From NCBI GenBank assembly GCA_018389105.1, contig JACATO010002730.1, forward strand, positions 3,454,501-3,518,500: 64,000 nt of DNA, given 5' to 3'. The stretch comes from Nautilus pompilius. Its lineage: Eukaryota; Mollusca; Cephalopoda; Nautilida; Nautilidae. Position numbers and translations under genes: made by a program. Below, in pieces: positions 21,996 to 35,100 of this stretch. How positions within the stretch are numbered: position 1 is the first letter of the stretch; the number at the start of each line of letters is the position of its first letter. The notes beneath the pieces are model-generated. The model had not been told where the DNA came from and made no database searches. It saw only the letters and a list, made by a program, of their open reading frames with translations.

Positions 21996-24170
21996 AACTC
22001 AGCAATAAAAGCAAAGCGTTTAAAAAGAATCGTTGGCATAGTTTAACTGATTAATAAAGCAAACGTAAATGCCAACAGGCTTTTTCTGTTTCCAAACCTT
22101 CAGTAATTTTACATAACTTCCTATAAACGAGAAAAGCATGATGTGGCTTGATATTCCTTAACCTTCTTATTCAAAGATAGAATCTTGTTTATCCAATCAT
22201 TTATGTTTTTCGAGCACTTAATCTGCTCTATTACACTGGTTGAAAAAAAAATTTAAACTAAAGGAAATTTCTCTTTACTATCAAATGATTAAGGTTTATG
22301 AAAATTAACTGAATTAAAACAGTTATGGCGAAAGATGCCATTTTTTGCCATTTTAAAGTTTGAGTGCTTTTTCAAAGTGTCGTACGATAATTTATATATT
22401 ATAATAATTAGTTATATATAAGAATGAAGCATTGAAATTGCTTATTAAACTTTTAGTGTATTTGCAAAATTAAAATAAAAATGATTAACTAATCGTTTCA
22501 ATATTAATTGTGAAAAAAGCGTAGTATGGCGTAAAAGCAAACAATACCAAAATAATGAACATAAGAAGAAAAGTAATGCATAATGGCTAGCATTATCTGG
22601 AGTATTCAATCAAATGATCAAGAAAGACTAATAAAATATTCGTATTCCTGTACACTTTATTTACTGATGTTATTTAGAGATGAATTTAATTTTTAGATAA
22701 GTTATAATCAACGCAGATAAATAGTCATTAATAGTGTAATCTAGAAATACGTTGGTGGTTCAATTAAAATCTATAAAAAAGAAAAAAATGCTGCTGAGAC
22801 AAGATAAACGGATTATGGGTCTATCATATTACATTTTATTCAGACGAATAAGTTGAATATTTTTTCTTTAAAAATTACCTTTGCAATATTGTTCATTATA
22901 AATTCTAAGTGTATTTACCCTTCACTTAGAGTTTTGCTGTTATAAAATTATTGATTTATTTTTTATAATGGTATTAACGATAGGCTGATCCAACTTTTGT
23001 TATGTGTTAGTTATCCTTATATAAAAGACATACATTTTTGTCTGCTTTATTTAAACACTTCTCTCTGCATCATATCATCCTTTTACTTGCTTTGTAGGAA
23101 TTTTATTAAAAATGCATAAACTAATTTCTGCGTCTAATTGGACAGTCATTATACAATATATACTGATGCCCTAGCATTTCAAAATTATTACTCATCAATA
23201 TCGCTTAGTTGATGTTTCAAAGTCTAAAATCACCGACAAAAATTGTTTTAAATTACCAGGTATCTAACGTTGTTGATGAGTTAAAGCTAGTCTTTTCTCA
23301 CAGAATAATCCACTGGCTAAAGCTTAACAGAAATTTTCCATACTTTTTTCTTTGACTGCGGTTAGGCAAATATCTTTATTGGGCTGTATTTCCTATCCGG
23401 AGAAACTAACAGAGGGGGAAGTTTGTATTATGTGCGTGTGTGATGTATGAGAGAGACACTGGAAACCATCGCCATCACAAAGGTTTCCGGCGTACTCCGA
23501 CCTCGGCTGACCTACCGAAAGTTCTTGTTAGTAATCTTCAATTTTTTAGATGTTGGAGACAATCGAAATGACCGGAGGAAAGAGCATGGATGAGTGAAGG
23601 GGAAAAAAAACATGCTAAGGAAGTATAAAAAAATACGGAGCCGGTCTCAAGAGATTTTCGGAGTCAGGCTCTCCAGCAGTTCAATAGTTTACTACAGTTT
23701 CAGCCACACTCTGTTGTTTTCTTTGTTATGCTATCACCATTTGGTAGGACATAAATCCGACTGATGCCACATGAAACAATACCAGTTACTGAGCATTGAT
23801 TCAGTTTTTTAATCGGATAGGAATTTAGTTTTAACACTGTCGCCATAGATAAACTAATAGATTATTAAATTAATTTACCAGTGCTTCTACACAAATATTA
23901 TTATTATTTAAAGTAGAACTACATAGAGATTTTGGTTATTCAGTGTAAATAATTACTAATTTATTTCAGATCAGACAATTTAAATACATACATATTATAT
24001 ATAATTATTATAATTTTAGAATATAAGCAAAAAAAAAAACAATACTCCCACAAAAAAAGATATTTTCTGATAGGAATTTAAAATAAAGATAAAAATATTA
24101 AAGTATACAGTCGTGATATATAATTGACGTCATTGAAGGTAAGTGCATATATCAGATTACAGGCTCAGCA
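21996..24170. other. AT-rich non-coding DNA, one promoter-like stretch
   Basis: No coding frame was recognised. The only non-random stretch is the GC-richer region near 23380-23770, listed separately. Confidence 0.55.
23610..23700 (+). promoter_or_regulatory. Possible TATA-type promoter, weak
   Basis: GTATAAAAAAATAC at about 23622 is followed after roughly 30 bases by a GC-richer, CT-containing stretch (GGAGTCAGGCTCTCCAGCAG) that would suit a transcription start and leader. It sits in the only 300-bp region nearby with balanced base composition. No coding frame follows within view, and the motif is common in AT-rich DNA, so this is a guess. Confidence 0.2.
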
Positions 24171-24215
24171 TACGTTTAATTAGAAATTACTAGCGCTGTA
24201 ACAACTAACCCCAGT
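24150..24215. repeat. Short inverted-repeat element, copy 2 (one arm)
   Basis: Bases 24175-24212 read TTTAATTAGAAATTACTAGC then GCTGTAACAACTAACC, nearly identical to 7339-7376. The second arm is not clear. Confidence 0.45.
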
Positions 24216-25240
24216 TTGCATCTCTTATCTTGGGCATAAAATTTCTCATACGATTTTATATCGGTAAATGTCAGTAATTCGATGCAGTTGCACATTTTCG
24301 CTTTCGATTTGGCAAGCATGGTCATTTTTGAAAATTTAAAGACTATGTTTGCCATCAGGTATTAAAAGAAATTGGTAATATCGTTTTCATGCACCATTTC
24401 GTTAAAAAAAAAAACAATTCACAAAATATGAAAATATAACTCTGGTAAATTAGAAAATAAATGCTAGAATCGAGAACCTTTTTCATTTCTATACAGAGCT
24501 AGAAAAAACAAGAAACTAATGTTCTGTATCAAAAATAGAATGGATAATATTCCAACATTACTCAAAAGATTCTTACCTTCAAAAAAGACTCTTAAAACTT
24601 TGTTTTTCTTATTATTTTTTAAAAAAATATCTTTGATGTCTGAAAATTTTATTTAAATGCAACATTTAATTGACCCTGGTAAGTAAATAATTCAAACAAG
24701 AGTAAACAGCCGATAAGCCTACAGTTTCTGCGTAGCTTGATTTTTTTTTCATTTCTTAAGATTTTTTAACTGTACTATAAAGAAATCTCCAGAGAGAATT
24801 TAATTATAGAAATAAAAAAAGTTATGGGTAGGACTTGAATTAAATTGTTTTTTTTTTAACGTGATCAACCGGTTACTAAGTTTAGATTATCAATTCGATC
24901 TTAGCTGAGCAGAAACCGATTTAAAATTTTTTTAACTATAATGTTTTTCCATTGTGTGAAGAAAACCAGAAATCTTTCAGTAGCGTTTTTGAAAAAAACC
25001 TGACAAGTTTATTTGTACCATTAATCCGACATATATATTTTTTTAATAAATACGAAAATACAGTTAAGAAAGATAATCTTAAAATTTAGAAACACCTAGA
25101 TCATTGTTTAAATTGTATATAATGAAAGAGCACCGAAATAATTTAGCAGCTTTTTTCATCCAAGCGAAAAAACATAAGATAACGATTTTTTTTTTAAAGC
25201 TGTTGGGTATTTTCCATCCTATATAAATGAATATGCATAT
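24216..25240. other. AT-rich non-coding DNA, nothing recognised
   Basis: Only very short AT-rich frames and homopolymer runs occur here. Confidence 0.6.
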
Positions 25241-26027
25241 AAGTAGATTCTCGATAACCGAACATCAGATAAATGGAATATACTGTTTGACTCAAAGTGA
25301 CACGCAGTTTGGGGCAAAAAGCCTATTTCTCCCATTATAAAATCTATGAATAGCTCAAAGTTGCTTTAAGTCTAAAATTAGGATAATCGAAGCATTTTTT
25401 AGTCCCTTGAAGTGCAATTACATGGTAATTTTGCTATAACTTTATGTTTGTCAATAGACATTGAATAATTGATTTTGATTAAAATCTTCCATGCGTTTGT
25501 TAAGAAATTGTGAATTTCTTTTCATACGTCACTGATCACCAATGACGCTAATTATTTTACTAACTTATTGTCATATAATGAAAGGGTGGTTGGTTATTGT
25601 GATATTTTGTGACTGATGAACGTCTGATATATAAATAAAAGAAATAAGAAATCAGAGTTTATTTTCCTATCTATAAAAAACGCACAATCCTCTGCTTGTA
25701 TTACTTGTATTTAGAAAAATCCCTGCCGCACCAACGCGCACATCAATATTGCATTACAAAAACATAAACTGAGGATTCATAGACAATTTTCGCAGCGTAA
25801 AAGAGATTATATAGTAAAACAAAGAGAGTAAATTAGTTCCACATTCCTACAAATACTCTTCTACATGACATTGAATTGCTGATAAGACTAAAAATGCTTA
25901 CCTGAACAACGGAAATACAAGAAATATAAATCAGCATTAGATAGAAAAGTAAACTTCGGGTTAATCGAACTTTAGATAACTTGAAATAATTTGGGGGGTC
26001 CTTGAAATTTCGAGTTATCGAGAGAAT
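25241..26027. mobile_element. Tigger/pogo-type non-autonomous element
   Basis: The left end contains ATTCTCGATAACCGAACATC. The right end, read in reverse complement, contains ATTCTCTCGATAACTCGAAA. Inside each end are further GATAA/CGAA-type blocks (GGATAATCGAAGC near 25380; CGGGTTAATCGAACTT near 25957), as in the terminal regions of Tigger-like elements. The interior of about 700 bp has no transposase frame. It was presumably moved by a related autonomous element. The exact ends and TA duplication are uncertain. Confidence 0.4.
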
Positions 26028-26168
26028 AATGATAGCCTTTACACTTAAAGCATCTTTTGAAAGCAAAATGGATGACAAAATAAATATTACATTTTAAATA
26101 GCAAATTATGAAAAATACAGCAATGCTTTTCTTATCTTTTCATTATTTATAGAAAACTGCCTAACATA

Positions 26169-27790
26169 CAGTGCCGGACAAAAGAGTTGGGACACTTGCT
26201 GTGAAATTGATATTTGAGCTCCCTCGTTTTAACAAACGCTTTTAAATACCCATCACATTGTTTATTATATGCACAAAGAATGCCTTTACAATTTATGAAA
26301 GCAACACATGCTATATGTTTATATACTCTCTGGAAAAAATACTTGAATCGGCAATGTCCGATTTGTACCGCGACAAAAGAGTTGAGACAGTGAGCAAAAC
26401 CATAAATATTTTTCAACATTCCAAATTACAATCGAACAAATGCATGGAAATAATGAATTGACTAGTAGTGAGTGGCGTATCTGTGATTGTCGATCACTTC
26501 TCGATAACGACGGGGCATTGATTCGACCAAACAAAGGCAATCGCAATTGGCCATTTACTGCCAGTTTTTCTCGACGGCCTGCCAGAATTGGTCTTGGTTG
26601 AGATTCTTGTGTTTGGCCACTTTGACCTTCAGCTGCTTCCAAGCATTTTCGATTGGGTTGACATACGGACTTTGGGGCGGCCAGAGCATGACATTCCTAG
26701 TTCGGTGGTGAGGGAAGTGACGACTCTGGAGATGTGGATGGGGGCAATGTCTTGCTGGAAGATGGCGATGACTGGCATGTTCTCATCGATGTAGTCGACG
26801 ACGACATCCCTCAGTAAATTTCAGTAGGTCTGGGCGGTCGCTCTGTCCCTGATCAACTTGAGAAGGCCTGGTCCAGCCGCGCTCATACACCCCAAGACCA
26901 TCAACGATCCTCCTCCGCCCTGTACCGTAGGTCGGGTGCACTTTATATTGTATTTTTCGTCATAGTAACGTCGAACATATACTCGGTCGGTCAGCACTGT
27001 GAATGCGCATGATCATCGTTTCGTCGGAAAAGAAAACTCTAAACCATTGAACTTTGGTTCAGTTTTCGTGCACTTTAACCCATGCTATACGGATGCGCCT
27101 GTTCTTGTTGCTGATCAATGGCTTTTTTTGGGCGATTCGTCCAAAGAGATTTCCCTCGTATAGATGACGTTGTATAGTGTGACTGGAGACATTCACTCCA
27201 CTCAGGGAGGTTCGAGTGCCCGTCGCTGCCAGGAAACGATTGGCCCTAGATTTGCGACAAATGAGTTGATCCATTTTGTTGTCACATCTTCGCGGTCTTC
27301 CGATTCGCATTTTTGGTTTCGTGTTTCCCATCTCCTTGTACTTGTACTGTTTCAGAATGCGGTTTACAGTGCTTTTCGGGCGATTGACTCGATCTGCTAT
27401 CTCCCAACAAGGCAGATTTTCTTGGTTGTGCTCAACTATCAAGTCTCTGATTTCAGACGACGTTGTCTTGCCAGGCATGGTGCAAAAATGATCTTAAATG
27501 GTCTTAGATGATGTGATTCTATTCATTTGATCCTTTAAAAATGAGTATATTGAGGGGAATAAATGTATGCACAGATTTTTTTCACCGTCCCAACTCTTTT
27601 GTCGCGGTACAAATTTGACTATGCTAATTCAAATATTTTTCCAGATGACATTCGTTGTATTTACATGTTGTAAAGGCATGTTTTATACAACTTATGGACA
27701 ATAGGATGGCTATCTGTATGCAAATGTAAAAACAAGAGAGCTCAAGTATCAATTTCACAGCAAGTGTCCCAACTCTTTTGTCCGGCCTTG
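26169..27790 (-). mobile_element. Tc1-like transposon with inner and outer terminal repeats, 1622 bp
   Basis: The ends read CAGTGCCGGACAAAAGAGTT on the left and CAAGGCCGGACAAAAGAGTT (reverse complement) on the right. They continue for over 50 bp as GGGACACTTGCTGTGAAATT etc. TA flanks both (26167-26168 and 27791-27792). A second, inner copy of the motif, GTACCGCGACAAAAGAGTT, lies at 26365-26390 and, inverted, at 27584-27610. This is an IR/DR arrangement like that of Sleeping Beauty-type elements. The transposase relic is on the minus strand. Confidence 0.9.
26462..27478 (-). pseudogene. Tc1-like (DD34E) transposase, interrupted
   Basis: The frame starts MPGKTTSSEIRDLIVEH at 27478. It shows a first helix-turn-helix (WEIADRVNRPKSTVNRIL), the GRPRR AT-hook-like motif and a second DNA-binding helix set up to about residue 139. 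There TGA replaces the Trp of the HENW motif. The same frame continues through FFSDETMIM (first catalytic Asp). After a shift come FQQDIAPIH (second Asp), a further shift, and SPYVNPIENAWKQLK with the catalytic Glu retained. The C-terminus MPRRYREVIDNHRYATHY ends at 26462. The length, about 340 codons, is normal for the family. At least two stops and two frameshifts make it inactive. Confidence 0.85.
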
Positions 27791-27792
27791 TA

Positions 27793-29005
27793 TATGTATA
27801 TATATATTGTACAAGTTTCACGATTAATAAATTGCTCAAGTGTATTCAATCAAATGAAGACATTCGAATTTTTGCAGCGATTAATATTCAGATTATAAAG
27901 CGACAGTTTAGGCAGATGGGTATTTTACAATTAATAGTCATACTATAAAAATACACTTTCTGACCAAAAAAGAAGAAACGCATTATCTTTCATATCTGAA
28001 ATGTCTTCATACATAAGAGAAGCTCGCAATCAACACTTTTCTTGGTCATACAAGCGCTATAGGGAATCTGTGATTTTTGTTGGAATGTGAGCGTCAAAGC
28101 TTTTCACTCCTACGCCGTCGGAATTAGCTGATTTGAAGAAAAAAGTATTTTTGGGGTGTAAATAAAATTAAAACAAGATGTTTTTATCAGAATCCCGTGA
28201 AGCAAGGTTACAATGTATCCAGGCTATGATCGAGATGCATGATAATGCAATGAAATGTACAAAATAAGGTGGTGTTCATTTGTAACCAATCTATGCTCTT
28301 AAAATCCCAAAATCTATAAAGCTTTATTTTCATGTGATGTGAACACATTTACCATACTTGTAAAAAATGTAATGTATTTTAAAGCGTTAAAATAAACGGC
28401 AACAACTTTGTATGTATTAGGTAAAAACAAATTTACCTAAATAATATTTTTAAAATTTTTTTTTAGATTTATCAGACTTCAAAAACTGGACACTTATGAA
28501 TGCATAAAACGTTTATTTCCTTAGGCGCAAATCGGTCTCCCAGGATTTCCCAGTCGTCAGTTTGTCGACGAAATCATTTGCTGAGGTCGAAAGTCTCCAA
28601 AGATATGTTAGAGAATTTAAATCTATAAACAAAATTGAATAATCGACAAACGTTCACCCGATACAAGCAATTCTCATCTGTCAAATTAAAAATTCTCCTC
28701 AAGCGTATGTATTTTTTATTGTTTTGCTCTACTGATTATTTACCTGCAACTTCCCATGCTACATTACTTTTAATAAACTATTACAATTGGTAAAGTTTTA
28801 TGTATAAAAGTGCAATTATTTACTTTCATAAAAAGTTTAAAGCATAGGGCGAATTAAAAAATTTTCTAAATTTATTTCTCATAAATCATATTTTTATATA
28901 AATGTTAGATATCACTAAAATAACGAACAATACTAATTTAATTCTAAAGATTTTATTTTCTTCTTAATGCGAATTTCACTTTTGGTAAGCCTCCTTTTAA
29001 ATTGA
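27793..29005. other. Non-coding DNA, nothing recognised
   Basis: The region just right of the Tc1-like element holds only short frames. No repeats were identified. Confidence 0.55.
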
Positions 29006-29009
29006 AATT

Positions 29010-29245
29010 AGAAAACAGTGTAGGTGGGGTCATCTTCGACGGCGACCTAATCCAAATTGGAAGAAATATGTCCGCCTAGACTGGAGCTCTTAAATGTATG
29101 GAAATCGACAAAGCCAGCTAAGGAAGAAGAGCCAAAAGGAAACCATTTGGAAAGTACATGAAACAGAGTCGTTGCCAAACCGGTTTCAAATCCTACTTCA
29201 CTGCTAACAATCCAGTAAGTTATCCACTGGACTACCGTGCCATTA
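29010..29245 (-). repeat. tRNA-derived SINE-like fragment, copy 2
   Basis: On the minus strand GGCACGGTAGTCCAGTGGAT, then a spacer, then GGATTTGAAACC resemble A and B boxes of a tRNA head. The downstream body includes GGTTTCC and a stretch similar to the copy at 53.3 kb. It is flanked by ordinary AT-rich DNA. The tail on the left is not clearly defined. Confidence 0.45.
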
Positions 29246-30780
29246 AGGAAAAAAATGCATTGTAGATCATGTAAATATAAAGAATAAAATATTTTTGCAA
29301 TCGCTAGTGTAAGATGACTTAGTGTTCAAGTTACTTATTTAACATTAACTTAAAATGCTATTTCCTAGTCGACTAGATTTATATTTACTTTTTTTTTTTA
29401 AATTAGACTATTTTTAGTTATGATTATTAAATAGATCAGCAATAAATTTTAAAAATTTTTTTAAAAACTCCAACATGTAGTAACTCATGTCGGATTGTGG
29501 CTACTTAGATGGCTCAAAAGTGAAATTACATTAATAATTCTATGTAACATGAACGCGGTACTTTCATCTTAAAATCGTGAAAGTGTCATAAAATTGCACA
29601 ATCTGTGTATTAAACGTTTATTAAATACAGATTATCAAATAAGCGTTTTTAGTTTTAAATGTGAACATCTCTAAAATCAATAATGCATTTTACAATTTAT
29701 GTTTATTACAGACACCGAGTTTTCTTTGTGCTTATTAATTACTGAAACTATGCTTAACACAAATCTGATCTCTGACATAGTTACCAGAAACAACAGACTA
29801 TATTTTTATCCTTTTCTAATAGAATCATCTGTCTGATAGCAATATTTTTGAGACAAATAAAACTTTTAAAGGTTTATCCAAGTAACTTTACCACTGTTTT
29901 TTCTCTAAAAAATGGTTTAAATTTAGCTGATTATTTATTTTTTCTTTTATTGAGAAAAATAAATTTTACTGAATTTTTCCAGTGATTTTGCAATTTTAAC
30001 CTCGTTTTTTAACAAAGGCAAAAGAAAACAGTAACGGAAATAGCAGCAAAGATATAACGAAACAAATATATTTTTTGAACAGCTTAAACATACTAAAAGT
30101 AAAATTGGAAGACGTTCGCGCACCTGCGAAATTTATTAACTAAGTAATCATGAAGTTTACTATGTGTACTCATAACAATAAAAAATCTTCACAATTCCGG
30201 CATTAATGGTATAGGTATTGCAATTTACTGAAAAATTAAAGTTTACCGTCACTAGGAATCTTCATCACTATATGACAAGTAAAAATAAAGTCTACACAAC
30301 ATTGGTAAACGTGATATTTGTTTTGATATGTCAGTGGGGAAAATAATTCATTTTGTCTGTTCCTTACCCTCTGTCCTCACAGAATTTACTTCGAACTAAA
30401 TACTAAAGATTGTGAATGCCGTGTAAACACAAGTGAAGATGGTTTTATTTTTTTGGCTATTTAATGAAATCGCTAAAAAAAAGCAAGAACCAGATATTTT
30501 TAAAGAATACGTAATAATTTAATCAAAGATCGCCTTAACACTGGACAAATAAAATCATCTTTATCTTTAACAACTGCTATAAATCAAATGGTTCAACTTT
30601 ATCTTTTGTTAATAATGCCATCAGATACCATGCAAAGGTGATATTTTGTTATTTTCCAAAATTAATTTTTAAAATATATTCGTTTCTTTATATTTACTAA
30701 TGTTCAAGCATAAATAAAAGAGGATGTAAGGTCTACACAGTTCAAACACACACACACGCCCACACGCACGCACAAACATA
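29246..30780. other. AT-rich non-coding DNA with a short CA repeat
   Basis: A (CA)n-like run with CG interruptions lies at about 30747-30776, immediately left of the next transposon. Nothing else was recognised. Confidence 0.6.
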
Positions 30781-30784
30781 TATA

Positions 30785-32075
30785 CAGGGTGACCCAAAAA
30801 AACTGGCCACAACTTTCGATAGGCCTAATTTCTTAATTTTCTGCAAGAATTGAATGAAACTTTGGTGATAACTAGTTTATTGTGTTTAAAAACATCATAT
30901 AAAAACATGAGTCTTTGGACTTTTCTTCTTTATTCTAGAGCATGTTTTCGAGATGACCTCCATTTAGCTCTGTGCATTTCTTGAGGCGCAGCACAAAGTT
31001 GTCCATGACGTCTTACAAACCGACCGACTAATGGCTCTGACCTCCTCCCTGATAGCTTCCTTGAGTTACGTGATGGTCCTGGGTCTCCCTGCATACACTC
31101 TGTCTTTAAGGTAGCCCCAGAGAAAGAAATCTGGGGGACTAAGGTCTGGGCTGTGAGGTGCCCACTCAAAATCAATCTTGAGACTGATCACACAGCCACC
31201 AAAGTTCTCTTTCAGCCAATCTCGGGACAGGTTTGAGGTGTGAGAGCTTGCCCCATCTTGCTGGAACCAGAACTTCTCCATAAGCGATGGGTACAGGGTC
31301 TGCAGCTCACTCTTGAAGGTTTTGAGGACCTCAACATACCGCTCCTTAGTGACTGCCACTGTCGCGCCAGATTCCTGGAAGAAGAATGCTCCGATGATGC
31401 CTCTGGCTGAGATTGCAGTCCATACCGTGCACTTAGGGGAGTGTAGAGGCTTAGTGGCTAACTCATTTGGTCTGGAGGTCCCCCAGAAGACATTTTCTTC
31501 GAGTTTACCTTTCCTTCAAGATGGAAGTGAGCTTCATCTGAGGTCCAAAGGAGGTTAAGGAAAGTTTGGGTCTCCTGAATATTCTCCAGTATCTTGACTG
31601 CCATAGCCTTTCTCTGCTCCTTGTCTGAGGCTGTAAGGGTCTGTTTCCTCTGTATTCTGTATGAGTAGGCCTTTACATCCATTACTAGCACTCTCCTGCA
31701 AGTCTCACGGGATATACCGAGGGACTGACTTCGCTTGCGCACAGAGCGTTTCAGACTCTGCTGAACCGACTCTCTCACGCTCTCGACTATCTCAACTGTA
31801 CGCTTCCTGGGGCGTCCTGAATGGCTTGGACAGTTGTCACTGGCTGCATTGAGGTTCTCCACTGTCCCATAGTTCTCGAAGTGGTCTACCCAGTCCTGAA
31901 TTCTGCTCTTGGAGGGGGCTTTTTCACATTCCAACTGATGCACGAAAGTGCCCTGCACTTTCTTGAACGAGCCTGTCTTGTAGTAATGTTTGACGCAGTA
32001 TATTCTTTGCTGGAGCTCCCATTGAGATCTAGTTGTGTTCACAGGTGTTGCTATCGTGATAGTATACAGCACGCA
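30785..32075 (-). mobile_element. mariner-like DD41D-type element, one end visible
   Basis: The left end begins CAGGGTGACCCAAAAAAACT then GGCCAC, after TA at 30783-30784. This is the usual form of a mariner-superfamily terminus. A matching inverted end was not found to the right of the coding region, down to about 32300. The 5' side therefore seems lost or too diverged. The transposase relic fills the rest. Confidence 0.72.
30950..32075 (-). pseudogene. DD41D-type mariner-like transposase, broken
   Basis: From about 32040 the minus strand reads WELQQRIYCVKHYYKTGSFK and the helix-turn-helix region. It then reads SGRPRKRTVEIVESVRESVQ and RSVRKRSQSLGISRETCRRV. The first catalytic motif is TSDEAHFHLEG. 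After a one-base frame change come KCTVWTAISARGIIG, FWFQQDGASSHTSN (second Asp) and PHSPDLSPPDFFLWGYLKD (third Asp). I count 41 residues between the second and third Asp, the spacing of DD41D elements of the rosa/Visitor type. A TAA replaces a Gln codon at TIT(Q)LKE, and the C-terminus is also interrupted. It is inactive. Confidence 0.8.
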
Positions 32076-32109
32076 TGCTATTTAAACTGCCTCTGGAAGC
32101 TGAAGAGGA

Positions 32110-35100
32110 TAAAAGAAAAAAAAATGTAACTCGTGTAAGCAAAGGGACTTGATAATTTAGGGCATATCTTTGCACAGAAAAAAAAACAAGGAAACTCAAA
32201 AAACTTACAAAACAATTTGTTACATTGCACTAATCGCGAATTAACAAGAACCGAGAAACATATTTTATTGTAAGCTATCATAGTTATCAGAAAGTAAACG
32301 TAATTTATTTTAGTTTAGTTATTACAAAGGAGAAAGACCACTGTCGCCACTACAGGAATTATGTGCCACGCCAAGATTGATGAACAAAACATTCTTCCTT
32401 ACGTCATCTTTAATGACAGCCTAACGCAGCCATAAAAGCTAACACTTCGTAGTGCTTGCATACAATTTATTATCTCTCGAATTTAATGTCGCTAGTTAAA
32501 GATAGCCTTTTGGTTCTTTGAAAGATTACATATTTTTCGTCCAGTGTTGGCAAAATATGCTGTGAGGCAATAATCTTCCCGACGAAATGCTGACATCGTG
32601 GTATTCCACAAGTATTTCCTTTAACAGAAAAATGACGTTTCATACACATTGTCGTGGTTTTCTTCAATTTGTAATTTTTAATTGGAGCGTTTCGTATAAA
32701 AGTAAACATGATGTATTTTTAAATACTTGAGTAATGTATTATATTTCAATTTTACTAGGTAAAAAGCCATTGTTTCGTTTTTATCCTTTTGATCAGAATT
32801 TGCAAGGTTGTCTGTTGTCTATATATTAACTGAGCAAGATTTTAAAATGACATAGATATTAAACTAAATTAAATTTCAGTTCACAGTAAAGAAGAAAAGA
32901 AACAAAGGAACATAAATTTTATTAGGTAATGTGACTTTCAGTTTTAAGATAAACAAACGATGGTAATTCTTTTGCAATAATTAATGTTGAATTAAAGATT
33001 ACTTTGCACCAGTTGATATGACTCAAAATCTCTTTATAGAAATCATTGTTGTATGTTGATTGTGATGGGTCCGTCCAATAAAACAATTATTTGTGACTGA
33101 TATATTGCGTAAAAATTGTAATTGTTTTAAATTTTGTTTTTGTCTTTCTTAGTTTCTTATTACTGGTAGCATAAAAGTTAATTTGCTAGCAGAACTATAT
33201 ATCATGAATAAATAAAAAATAGAATTAAAGAATTCTACAGTATAACTGATTATAGCGGTCAAAACTATTTTAAATACTGCAAAGATGATTTCAGATTAAT
33301 CGACAATAAATTTCCTAAGGTCGATGCAGAAGAACTGCGCGCATGGAAAGTTAATTAAGTAAAAGATGTTGACTTTTTATGTATCTTTGAACGCATGATT
33401 ATAAACGCAAATAACGCAAAATTATACAATACAAATTCAATGGAACGGTAAATACGGAAAAAATTGCTAGCTAGCAAATTAACTGTACCGAAAAAAGAAA
33501 AATTATAGACCAATCTTACGAATGTCTCACTGAGCGAACAATTTTTGACAGTTTTTATTAATTGTATGGTAGCATTTCATCCTAAAGGTGAAAGTAAAGG
33601 GGTGTTAAAGTTAAAATAGCATGCGGCGTTACTTGAATCTGCGTACCGATTAACTAAAAAATCACTAATCCCCGAGCAATACTATGCTAAGGCAAAGTAT
33701 AGATATGTTCATCCCAAACTTGCAAGATTCCTTTTCAAAGTTCTCATATGTTACGAAACTATTTTTGAATGTTTTCGTATGTGAAGTTTATAATAATGTA
33801 TTTAATGAAATTAGAGAGAAAGTAATTATTTTGATTATATGTATGAAGACCTCGAGTAATCCAGGATTGCTTAGAAAAAACTCGTCATTACAACATTAGT
33901 TACTAACTGCCGAATATCTTGTCAAACGCTGAAGTGTTATATATATATATTAAAAACATTAAAATCGCAGACACGGGTTAAACAGTAAATTCAAATTTTT
34001 GCTTGATAATATAATGTAAATAATGTAATTTGAAACTAAATTACAAGAATAATCTGTGTTCAAATTCCAAAACGGATATTTTTCTCTTAAAATAAGTCTT
34101 TAGTCAAAACAGTTTTGCAAAGTATTCATTTATTGAAATTTAATACTCTATAGTTATATCTATTCTAGAAATTACCATTTAAGAGGGATGGATAGTACAT
34201 AGGTCATATGAATATCAAAATTTCGTTTCACTAGCTCCATTATGTCAAATACCTATATTTCGTTTAAGATGAAAAAACATCTAATAATTTTGGTCATCAC
34301 TGCCTGATTTTTGATATGTAATAAACATCGGTAAATGAATTATATGATAAAATAACATTTTTATTTCAAAATATTTTAACTAAATGACAATCTATAATAT
34401 TCCGAGTTAAAACGTTTACAAAATAGTTTGTTTGGGGATGTAAAATAAAGTCATTAGATAGAGAAACACATGGGAGGTGTCTACGAGTAAAAGTAAGAAA
34501 AAACCCAAATTAGCCTTTTCCTGGTATTCTTGCTTGATCCTTTTAGCACAGACTTACGAACAAACAACAGCAGCAACAAGAAAAGCCTTTCTAATCGCAA
34601 ATTAATAGAAGTCAGCAAAACGGAAGATGATCGAGAGTAAGTTCAAGGTTTAATGCCCTTCTAAGAGCTATTAATTATAACAGCGCACAACTTTTCGAGA
34701 ACTTATATATATAAATCAATGAAGTTTACTTAGCTCAGCATTTTCTGGACAGATGTAAATGGAAAAAAAATTTAAGTTAGCAGACAGTTGTTTTTTGTGT
34801 AATATATTTGTAGAGACAGGAGAAACAACAAAAGATAAAGAAAAAATTCGATGCGCATAATTTGGTTTATATCTAGGATAATTTAAAAGAAAATTAGGAA
34901 AAAAAAACTAGTTTTAAACCGCTAATTTTTATAACTAATATGAAAACTTTACTAATATTCTAGAATAAATGCCAGTTTCCAATGATGTTTGTTGTCTTAA
35001 ATACAGTTTATTTTTCAGCAGATAATCTTGGAGCATACAATTTCAGTTTTACAGTTAAACTATTTCAGTAACGGCGGAGAACAAAACCTACGTAGTTAGA

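Noticed and set aside
31661-32129. Plus-strand frames opposite the DD41D gene
   Set aside because: Shadows of the minus-strand transposase; no motifs of their own.
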